A stretch of DNA of 64,000 bases, taken from Sulfuriferula sp047300855 (GTDB taxonomy: Bacteria; Pseudomonadota; Gammaproteobacteria; Burkholderiales; Sulfuriferulaceae). Below are positions 52,968-64,000 of the stretch, piece after piece. The DNA lies in the NCBI RefSeq assembly GCF_047300855.1, contig NZ_CP170197.1:558001-622000 (forward strand), written 5' to 3'. The position numbers and the translations under genes are program-made. Numbering within the stretch: position 1 is the stretch's first letter; the number at the start of each line of letters is the position of its first letter. The notes beneath the pieces are model-generated. The model did not search any database. It was not told where the DNA came from and worked only from the letters and a program-made list of their open reading frames with translations.

Positions 52968-53058
52968 ATGCACAAGACAGAGGTTCAACATCAAGGCAGA
53001 TTAGTCGTGTGTTGTCTTTTGTCTTTTGTTTTCTGCGCAGGGCCCTCTAGGAGAATCC

Positions 53059-56000
53059 ATGAGTTACTCATTCACCGAGAAAAAACGCATCCGGAAAAGT
53101 TTCGCGAAGCGCGCAAGCATCCTCCAGGTGCCTTTTTTGCTGGCCACCCAAATTGATTCCTTCAAAGCTTTTCTGCAAGCCGATGTCAAGGCTGACAGTC
53201 GAGCCAATGAAGGTTTGCAGGCCGCATTCACTTCGATTTTCCCCATTTCCAGCCATTCCGGTAACGCCAAGCTGGATTTCGTCAGCTATGTGCTGGGCGA
53301 GCCGCCATTCGATATGGTGGAATGCCAGCAGCGCGGTTTGACTTATGCTGCGCCATTGCGGGCCAAAGTGCGCCTGACCATTATGGACCGCGAGGCGTCC
53401 AAGCCGACAGTGAAAGAAGTCAAGGAACAGGAAGTGTACATGGGCGAGATTCCGCTCATGACGCCTACCGGCTCATTCATTATCAACGGCACCGATCGCG
53501 TGATTGTGTCGCAGTTGCACCGCTCGCCGGGTGTATTTTTTGAGCATGACCGTGGCAAGACGCATAGCTCCGGAAAGCTGCTGTTCTCGGCACGGATAAT
53601 TCCGTATCGCGGCTCCTGGCTGGATTACGAATTTGATGCCAAGGATTACCTGTATTTCCGGATTGACCGCCGTCGCAAGATGCCCGTGACCACGCTGCTC
53701 AAGGCGCTGGGTTACAACAACGAGCAGATACTGGCGGAATTCTTTACCACCGATACCTTTCACTTTGCCAAGAAGGGCGTGCAGTTCGAACTGGTGCCGG
53801 ATCGCCTGCGCGGCGAGATTGCGCGCTTCGACATTGTGGACAAGAAGAATGCGGTGATTGTCCCCAAAGACAAGCGCATTACCGTCAAACATATTCGCAT
53901 GATGCAGGAAGCCGGCCTGACCAAAATCGCGGTGCCGGAAGAGTATGTGCTCGGGCGCGTGCTGTCGGTGAATGTGGTGGATAAGGACAGCGGCGAAATT
54001 ATTGCCAATGCCAACGACGAAATCACCGAAGAGTTACTCGAAAAGTTTCATGCGGCAGGCATCGCCAAGATTAACACCATCTATACCAATGACCTGGACC
54101 AGGGTGCCTATATTTCCGGCACGCTGCGTACCGACGAAACTCCGGATCAGTATGCGGCAAGAGTGGCTATCTACCGCATGATGCGTCCAGGCGAGCCACC
54201 TACCGAAGATGCGGTAGAGGCGCTGTTCAAGGGTTTGTTCTTCAATGAAGACCGCTATGACCTGTCTGCCGTCGGCCGCATGAAATTCAATCGCCGTGTT
54301 GGACGCGATGAACTGGAAGGTCCAGGCACTCTCAGCACCGAAGACATCGTTGCAGTGATCAAGATACTGGTCGAGCTGCGCAACGGGCGTGGCGAAATCG
54401 ACGACATCGATCACCTCGGCAACCGGCGTGTGCGTAGTGTCGGCGAACTGGCTGAGAACCAGTTCCGTGCCGGGCTGGTGCGTGTCGAGCGTGCAGTCAA
54501 GGAGCGTCTGTCGCAGGCGGAATCAGAAAACCTGATGCCGCATGACCTGATCAACGCCAAGCCGGTGTCGGCAGCCGTGAAGGAGTTTTTCGGTTCCAGC
54601 CAGCTGTCGCAGTTCATGGATCAGACCAATCCGTTGTCAGAGATCACCCACAAGCGCCGTGTGTCCGCGCTGGGTCCTGGCGGATTGACGCGCGAGCGTG
54701 CCGGCTTCGAAGTGCGCGACGTGCATCCGACCCACTATGGCCGCGTTTGCCCGATTGAAACCCCTGAAGGTCCAAACATCGGACTGATCAATTCCTTGGC
54801 GTTGTTTGCGCGGACCAATAAATACGGCTTTCTCGAAACCCCTTATCGCAAGGTGGAAAATGGCAAGGTAACCGATCAGATCGAGTATCTGTCTGCCATC
54901 GAGGAAAGCAAGTACGTCATTGCACAGGCCAACGCGGAACTGGACAAGAGCGGCAAATTTACCAGCGAAATCGTGTCTTGCCGGCACAAGAATGAATTCG
55001 AACTGGCCAGTCCGGACCGTATTCAATACATGGATGTGGCGCCGTCCCAGATCGTCTCGGTGGCCGCTTCGCTGATTCCGTTCCTTGAGCATGACGACGC
55101 CAACCGCGCATTGATGGGCTCAAACATGCAACGTCAGGCGGTGCCCTGCCTGCGCGCCGAAAAATCGCTGGTCGGGACGGGTATCGAGCGTACCGCTGCG
55201 GTAGACTCCGGCACCACGGTGCAGGCGCGGCGCGGTGGCGTGGTGGATTATGTGGACGCAGGCCGCATCGTGGTGCGCGTCAGCGACGAAGAAGCGACAG
55301 CCGGTGAGGTGGGTGTGGATATTTACACGCTCATCAAATACATGCGTTCCAATCAGAACACCAACATCAACCAGCGTCCGCTGGTCAAGGTGGGCGATAT
55401 TCTCGCGCGCGGCGACGTGATCGCCGACGGCGCTTCGACCGACATGGGCGAATTGGCATTGGGTCAAAACCTGCTGGTTGCATTCATGCCATGGAACGGT
55501 TTCAATTTCGAAGACTCGATCCTGATTTCCGAGCGCGTGGTGGCGGACGACCGCTATACCTCCATCCACATTGAAGAGCTGACCGTCGTTGCGCGCGATA
55601 CCAAGCTGGGGCCGGAAGAAATAACACGCGACATTTCCAATCTGTCTGAGCGCATGCTCGGGCGGCTGGATGAATCCGGTATTTGCTACATCGGTGCCGA
55701 AGTGGAAGCGGGCGACGTGCTGGCAGGCAAGGTCACCCCGAAGGGTGAAACCCAGCTCACGCCGGAAGAAAAGTTGCTGCGCGCCATTTTTGGTGAAAAG
55801 GCCTCCGACGTTAAAGACACTTCGCTGCGCGTACCGTCTGGTATGGCAGGTACGGTGATCGACGTGCAAGTCTTCACGCGCGAAGGTATCGAACGCGATG
55901 CCCGTGCCAAGCAGATTATCGACAGCCAGTTGTCCGAATATAAAAAGGACATGGCTGACCGGATGCGCATCGTCGAAGAAGACGCTTTCGCCCGCTTGCA

Positions 56001-57132
56001 GCGGCTGCTGAAAAACAAAGTGGTCAAAGGCGGTCCTAAAAAACTGGCCAAGGACAGCAAGATTACCCAGGAATATCTGGATAGCCTGAATCGTTACGAC
56101 TGGTTCGATATTCGCCTGGCTGACGATGAAGCCAGCCGTCAGATGGAATCGCTCAAGGACAGTCTGGATCAAAAACGCATCGAGTTTGATGCGATGTTTG
56201 AAGAGAAGAAGAAAAAGCTCACCGCTGGCGACGAATTGCCGCCTGGTGTGCAAAAGATGGTGAAAGTGTACGTGGCCGTCAAACGCCGCCTGCAACCCGG
56301 CGATAAGATGGCCGGCCGTCACGGCAACAAGGGCGTGGTTTCAAAAATCGTTCCTATCGAGGACATGCCGTTCATGGCGGATGGTACGCCGATGGATATC
56401 GTGCTGAACCCGCTGGGCGTTCCTTCGCGCATGAACGTCGGACAGATTCTGGAAACCCATCTGGGCTGGGCTGCCAAAGGGCTCGGCAAAAAGATTGACA
56501 ACATGTTGCAGGCACAGAAAAAAGTGGCGGACGTGCGCAAGTTTCTCACCAAGATCTACAACGCCACGGGCAAGTCGGAAGATCTCGCCAGCTTTAGCGA
56601 TGAGGAAATCATCGAACTGGCGCGTAACCTGCGCGGAGGCGTGCCCTTTGCCACACCTGTATTCGACGGTGCCAACGAAGCCGAGATCAAGGACATGCTG
56701 GAACTGGCGGACCTGCCGCGTAGCGGTCAGATCACGCTGTGTGATGGCCGCACCGGTGAGGCGTTTGACCGGCCGGTGACGGTGGGTTACATGCATGTGC
56801 TTAAACTGCATCACCTGGTAGATGACAAGATGCACGCGCGTTCAACCGGGCCTTACAGCTTGGTGACTCAGCAGCCATTAGGCGGTAAGGCGCAGTTCGG
56901 TGGTCAGCGCTTTGGCGAGATGGAGGTGTGGGCGCTGGAAGCCTATGGTGCCGCCTACGTGCTGCAGGAAATGCTCACGGTGAAATCCGACGACGTGACC
57001 GGACGTACCAAGGTATATGAGAACATCGTCAAGGGCGAGCACAAGATTGAAGCGGGTATGCCGGAATCCTTCAACGTGTTGGTGAAAGAGATCCGTTCCT
57101 TGGCAATCGATATTGATTTGGAGCGTTACTGA
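53059..57132 (+). CDS. rpoB: RNA polymerase beta subunit
   Basis: 1357-residue beta chain. The start ATG at 53059 (MSYSFTEKKRIRKSFAKR) has a GGAG ribosome site. The rifampicin-pocket region around residues 510-545 (SSQLSQFMDQTNPLSEITHK and following) carries the usual wild-type residues. KMAGRHGNKGVVSKI and the C-terminal PESFNVLVKEIRSLAIDIDL are conserved. Preceded by the rplL-rpoB hairpin and followed by rpoC. Confidence 0.98.
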   Translation: MSYSFTEKKRIRKSFAKRASILQVPFLLATQIDSFKAFLQADVKADSRANEGLQAAFTSIFPISSHSGNAKLDFVSYVLGEPPFDMVECQQRGLTYAAPLRAKVRLTIMDREASKPTVKEVKEQEVYMGEIPLMTPTGSFIINGTDRVIVSQLHRSPGVFFEHDRGKTHSSGKLLFSARIIPYRGSWLDYEFDAKDYLYFRIDRRRKMPVTTLLKALGYNNEQILAEFFTTDTFHFAKKGVQFELVPDRLRGEIARFDIVDKKNAVIVPKDKRITVKHIRMMQEAGLTKIAVPEEYVLGRVLSVNVVDKDSGEIIANANDEITEELLEKFHAAGIAKINTIYTNDLDQGAYISGTLRTDETPDQYAARVAIYRMMRPGEPPTEDAVEALFKGLFFNEDRYDLSAVGRMKFNRRVGRDELEGPGTLSTEDIVAVIKILVELRNGRGEIDDIDHLGNRRVRSVGELAENQFRAGLVRVERAVKERLSQAESENLMPHDLINAKPVSAAVKEFFGSSQLSQFMDQTNPLSEITHKRRVSALGPGGLTRERAGFEVRDVHPTHYGRVCPIETPEGPNIGLINSLALFARTNKYGFLETPYRKVENGKVTDQIEYLSAIEESKYVIAQANAELDKSGKFTSEIVSCRHKNEFELASPDRIQYMDVAPSQIVSVAASLIPFLEHDDANRALMGSNMQRQAVPCLRAEKSLVGTGIERTAAVDSGTTVQARRGGVVDYVDAGRIVVRVSDEEATAGEVGVDIYTLIKYMRSNQNTNINQRPLVKVGDILARGDVIADGASTDMGELALGQNLLVAFMPWNGFNFEDSILISERVVADDRYTSIHIEELTVVARDTKLGPEEITRDISNLSERMLGRLDESGICYIGAEVEAGDVLAGKVTPKGETQLTPEEKLLRAIFGEKASDVKDTSLRVPSGMAGTVIDVQVFTREGIERDARAKQIIDSQLSEYKKDMADRMRIVEEDAFARLQRLLKNKVVKGGPKKLAKDSKITQEYLDSLNRYDWFDIRLADDEASRQMESLKDSLDQKRIEFDAMFEEKKKKLTAGDELPPGVQKMVKVYVAVKRRLQPGDKMAGRHGNKGVVSKIVPIEDMPFMADGTPMDIVLNPLGVPSRMNVGQILETHLGWAAKGLGKKIDNMLQAQKKVADVRKFLTKIYNATGKSEDLASFSDEEIIELARNLRGGVPFATPVFDGANEAEIKDMLELADLPRSGQITLCDGRTGEAFDRPVTVGYMHVLKLHHLVDDKMHARSTGPYSLVTQQPLGGKAQFGGQRFGEMEVWALEAYGAAYVLQEMLTVKSDDVTGRTKVYENIVKGEHKIEAGMPESFNVLVKEIRSLAIDIDLERY

Positions 57133-57134
57133 CG

Positions 57135-57175
57135 GCGGATAGTTTGTTCGCCGGTTGATGCCGGCGTTAATCCGC
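57135..57175 (+). other. Two-part hairpin in the rpoB-rpoC gap
   Basis: Inner stem CGCCGG/CCGGCG (6 bp, 6-base loop) inside an outer GCGGAT/ATCCGC stem, immediately after the rpoB stop. There is no T-run, so it is more likely an mRNA-stabilising or processing element than a terminator. Confidence 0.45.
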
Positions 57176-57203
57176 TGTAAGCCACTAAGCTCTGGAGGAA
57201 ACT

Positions 57204-61399
<4,196 letters not shown>

Positions 61400-61403
<4 letters not shown>

Positions 61404-61428
61404 CAGTTGGGGCGTTAGTCCCTAAAAT
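61400..61428 (+). promoter_or_regulatory. Sigma-70 promoter of the str operon (rpsL-rpsG-fusA)
   Basis: Perfect TTGACA (61400-61405), 17-bp spacer and TAAAAT (61423-61428). The hexamer includes the rpoC stop codon. Start expected near 61435, giving a leader of about 130 bases before rpsL. Confidence 0.82.
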
Positions 61429-61478
61429 CCACCCTCTTTTTTACCGGTCTGTAAATTTTGCTGAGCCGGACAGCTTTG

Positions 61479-61509
61479 ACGGGACGGCGTTATGCCGTCC
61501 CCGTTGTTT
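61479..61509 (+). terminator. Hairpin in the rpsL leader
   Basis: GGGACGGC/GCCGTCCC 8-bp stem with a 5-base loop, extendable by ACG/CGT across a bulged C, then TTGTTT. It lies downstream of the str promoter, so it would stop rpoBC read-through only partly and may attenuate rpsL transcription. Confidence 0.5.
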
Positions 61510-61566
61510 AAAGCGGCCAAAATTCTGGTCGAAAGCGGAACAACCATACTTGGGAAACGAAATAGC

Positions 61567-61944
61567 ATGCCAACAATCAATCAATTAGTGCGCAAACCCC
61601 GCGTCGCCAAGCGCGTTAAAAGCAAGGTGCCTGCACTCGAGGCTTGTCCACAAAAACGCGGCGTATGTACCCGTGTGTATACCACCACTCCAAAAAAACC
61701 TAACTCGGCGCTACGTAAAGTCGCCCGTGTTCGCCTCACTAACGGTTTCGAGGTCAGCAGCTATATTGGTGGTGAAGGCCACAACCTGCAGGAACACTCG
61801 GTAGTGTTGATTCGCGGTGGTCGTGTCAAGGATTTGCCTGGTGTGCGTTACCACACTGTGCGCGGCAGTCTGGATACGGCTGGTGTTAAAGATCGTAAAC
61901 AGAGCCGTTCTAAATACGGCGCCAAGCGCCCCAAGAAAGCCTAA
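61567..61944 (+). CDS. rpsL: 30S ribosomal protein S12
   Basis: Decoding-centre protein, 125 residues. MPTINQLVRKPR at the start, QKRGVCTRVYTTTPKKPNSA and GGRVKDLPGVRYH are conserved, with Lys at the streptomycin-contact positions. The open frame extends upstream to 61492, but the ATG at 61567 is the family start. First gene of the str operon. Confidence 0.97.
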   Translation: MPTINQLVRKPRVAKRVKSKVPALEACPQKRGVCTRVYTTTPKKPNSALRKVARVRLTNGFEVSSYIGGEGHNLQEHSVVLIRGGRVKDLPGVRYHTVRGSLDTAGVKDRKQSRSKYGAKRPKKA

Positions 61945-62035
61945 GGCGTTTGCGTTTTTGGTGTTGGGTTGCGAGAGCGCGACGCGCGCCACAAGACTCA
62001 CACTGAAAATTTAGTATTCAACATTGAGGTAAATC

Positions 62036-62506
62036 ATGCCAAGACGTAGAGAAGTTCCCAAGCGCGACATATTGCCGGATCCAAAATTTGCCAGCCAGGA
62101 TGTGGCCAAATTTGTTAACGTTTTGATGTCAAGCGGGAAGAAGTCGGTTGCCGAACGAATTATTTACGGCGCATTTGCACAAATCAGCCAAAAAAGCGGT
62201 AAAGATCCGCTGGAAATATTTACGCTGGCGCTGTCCAATATTCGTCCTGTGGTTGAGGTTAAAAGCCGTCGCGTGGGCGGTGCAAACTATCAGGTGCCGG
62301 TTGAAGTGCGTCCGGCACGTCGTTCTGCACTGGCAATGCGCTGGTTGAAAGAAGCAGCCCGCAAACGCGGCGAAAAATCCATGGGATTCAGGCTGGCGGG
62401 CGAATTGCTGGATGCTGCTGAAGGCCGTGGCGGCGCAATGAAGAAGCGTGATGAAGTGCACCGTATGGCAGAAGCCAACAAGGCTTTCTCGCATTTCCGC
62501 TTCTAA
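62036..62506 (+). CDS. rpsG: 30S ribosomal protein S7
   Basis: 16S rRNA head organiser of 156 residues. MPRRREVPKRDILPDPKF start, ALSNIRPVVEVKSRRVGGANYQVPVEV and the C-terminal HRMAEANKAFSHFRF match S7. A GAGG ribosome site precedes the ATG. Confidence 0.97.
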   Translation: MPRRREVPKRDILPDPKFASQDVAKFVNVLMSSGKKSVAERIIYGAFAQISQKSGKDPLEIFTLALSNIRPVVEVKSRRVGGANYQVPVEVRPARRSALAMRWLKEAARKRGEKSMGFRLAGELLDAAEGRGGAMKKRDEVHRMAEANKAFSHFRF

Positions 62507-62555
62507 GATTAATGGCCGGGCGCAATGGCGCCGGCACTAACTGGGTAGTAATAAA

Positions 62556-64000
62556 GTGGCTCGCAAAACTCCTCTAGAACGTTACCGTAATATCGGCATC
62601 AGCGCGCATATTGACGCTGGAAAAACCACGACTACAGAGCGCATCCTGTATTACACCGGTGTTTCACACAAGATCGGCGAAGTGCATGACGGTGCTGCGA
62701 CCATGGACTGGATGGAGCAGGAGCAGGAACGCGGAATTACGATTACTTCGGCAGCGACGACATGCTTCTGGAAAGGCATGGAGAACAACTACGCGGAGCA
62801 CCACATCAACATTATCGATACACCGGGGCACGTCGACTTCACCATTGAAGTCGAGCGTTCGATGCGTGTACTGGATGGTGCGTGCATGGTTTATTGCGCG
62901 GTGGGCGGTGTGCAGCCTCAATCTGAAACCGTTTGGCGCCAAGCAAATAAATATGGTGTGCCGCGTTTGGCGTTCGTCAACAAGATGGATCGCACCGGTG
63001 CCAATTTCCTCAAGGTTTATGAGCAGATGCGTTTGCGTTTGAAGGCGAACGTGGTGCCTATTCAATTGCCCATAGGCGCTGAGGAGAAGTTCGAAGGTGT
63101 TGTTGACCTGATCAAAATGAAAGCCATTTACTGGGATGATTCAACCCAGGGCATGAAATTTGATGAGCGCGAAATTCCGGCGCACATGGTAGCTGAGTGT
63201 GAATCCTGGCGTGAAAAAATGGTTGAAGCCGCGGCAGAAGCCTCCGAAGAATTGATGAACAAGTACCTTGAAGAAGGTGACTTGAGTGCTGCTGAAATCA
63301 AGAAGGCGCTACGCATCCGTACCATTGCCAGCGAAATCATGCCAATGCTGTGTGGTTCCGCATTCAAAAACAAAGGCGTGCAGGCCATGCTGGATGCGGT
63401 AATCGATTACCTGCCTTCGCCGCTGGATATTCCTCCGGTCAAAGGCGAACTGGAAAATGGCGAGCAGGGTGAGCGCAAAGTGTCGGATGACGAGCCGTTT
63501 TCGGCCCTGGCATTCAAGATCATGACTGACCCGTTTGTGGGCCAGCTAATTTTCTTCCGGGTCTACTCCGGCACCATGAAATCCGGAGATACGATATACA
63601 ACCCCATCAAGGGTAAAAAAGAGCGCATTGGCCGCATTCTGCAGATGCACGCCAACCAGCGTGCGGAAATCAAGGAAGTGCATGCCGGCGACATCGCGGC
63701 GGCAGTGGGGCTCAAAGAGGCGACCACCGGTGATACCTTGTGTGACCTGAATAAGACCATCATCCTGGAGCGCATGGTATTTCCGGAGCCGGTGATTCAC
63801 GTTGCGGTTGAGCCAAAGACCAAGGCGGACCAGGAAAAAATGGGTATGGCCCTGAACCGTCTGGCGCAGGAAGATCCGTCCTTCCGTGTGCGCACTGACG
63901 AAGAATCGGGCCAGACCATTATTTCCGGCATGGGCGAGTTGCACCTGGAAATTCTGGTAGATCGCATGCGTCGCGAATTTGGCGTTGAGGCCAACGTGGG
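62556..64000 (+). CDS. fusA: Elongation factor G (3' end outside window)
   Basis: Translocase GTPase. The start is a GTG at 62556 (MARKTPLERYRNIGIS). G1 AHIDAGKTT, DTPGHVDF (G3) and VNKMDR (G4) are present. The 481 codons in the window cover domains I, II and most of III (ISGMGELHLEILVDRM), and the frame is open at the last base. tuf would be expected to follow. Confidence 0.97.
   Translation, partial: MARKTPLERYRNIGISAHIDAGKTTTTERILYYTGVSHKIGEVHDGAATMDWMEQEQERGITITSAATTCFWKGMENNYAEHHINIIDTPGHVDFTIEVERSMRVLDGACMVYCAVGGVQPQSETVWRQANKYGVPRLAFVNKMDRTGANFLKVYEQMRLRLKANVVPIQLPIGAEEKFEGVVDLIKMKAIYWDDSTQGMKFDEREIPAHMVAECESWREKMVEAAAEASEELMNKYLEEGDLSAAEIKKALRIRTIASEIMPMLCGSAFKNKGVQAMLDAVIDYLPSPLDIPPVKGELENGEQGERKVSDDEPFSALAFKIMTDPFVGQLIFFRVYSGTMKSGDTIYNPIKGKKERIGRILQMHANQRAEIKEVHAGDIAAAVGLKEATTGDTLCDLNKTIILERMVFPEPVIHVAVEPKTKADQEKMGMALNRLAQEDPSFRVRTDEESGQTIISGMGELHLEILVDRMRREFGVEANV

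Noticed and set aside
55120..56322. 400-codon open frame antisense to rpoB
   Set aside because: Shadow of the strongly constrained rpoB codons. The protein has no domain pattern, and rpoB reads continuously on the other strand.

Overview
The window is ordinary, gene-dense chromosome of a betaproteobacterium, most likely a member of the Nitrosomonadales (Gallionellaceae/Sulfuricellaceae-like). This rests on the protein sequences, on conserved neighbourhoods (rpsU-yqeY-dnaG-rpoD; ffh-rpsP-rimM-trmD-rplS; pilB-pilC-pilD-coaE-zapD-yacG; lolB-ispE-tRNA-Gln-prs-rplY-pth-ychF; tRNAs-tuf-tRNA-Trp-secE-nusG-rplKAJL-rpoBC-rpsL-rpsG-fusA) and on moderate GC content. The family-level placement is inference. 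I see no prophage, transposase, CRISPR array, rRNA gene or integrated element.

Layout. 0-4.5 kb: EnvC-like amidase activator (5' end cut off), CtpA protease, an unrecognised small protein, a MoeB/ThiF-type E1 enzyme, and convergent slmA. 4.7-9.4 kb (minus): the macromolecular synthesis operon rpsU-yqeY-dnaG-rpoD followed by a CAT-anticodon tRNA. 9.4-13.4 kb: tsaD, then a minus-strand run of ogt, xerD, plsY and an unknown membrane protein. 13.4-17 kb (minus): ffh-rpsP-rimM-trmD-rplS, with ypjD and a CNNM/CorC transporter diverging from ffh. 19-25 kb: type IV pilus genes pilB-pilC-pilD with coaE, zapD and yacG, then rpiA on the opposite strand. 25.7-31.6 kb: ilvA, slt, an NDUFA9-like SDR and cca. 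31.7-34.8 kb: a glycine-zipper envelope protein and a low-complexity exported protein diverge from an OmpR/EnvZ-type two-component system.

34.8-35.9 kb is the only sparse stretch. It holds a small zinc-ribbon protein, a 50-residue open frame with its own ribosome site, sigma-54-like promoter and strong terminator, and a perfect 10-bp hairpin before glyQS. 35.9-44.2 kb: glyQS, gmhB, plsC, a YgjP-like metallohydrolase, a TPR lipoprotein-neighbour protein, lolB, ispE and tRNA-Gln. 44.3-64 kb: prs, rplY, pth, ychF, three tRNAs, tuf, tRNA-Trp and the secE-to-fusA transcription/translation supercluster; fusA runs off the window.

Most genes support translation, transcription, replication initiation and envelope building. 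The clearest regulatory signals are consensus-like sigma-70 promoters. Two of them (before tRNA-Tyr/tuf and before rpsL) have their -35 hexamer overlapping the stop codon of the previous gene. Strong hairpins lie at rplL-rpoB, rpoB-rpoC, rpoC-rpsL and just before prs. I found no convincing new multi-gene system. The best candidates for something undescribed are the small-gene island at 34.9-35.8 kb and the exported-protein/two-component locus at 31.7-34.8 kb.
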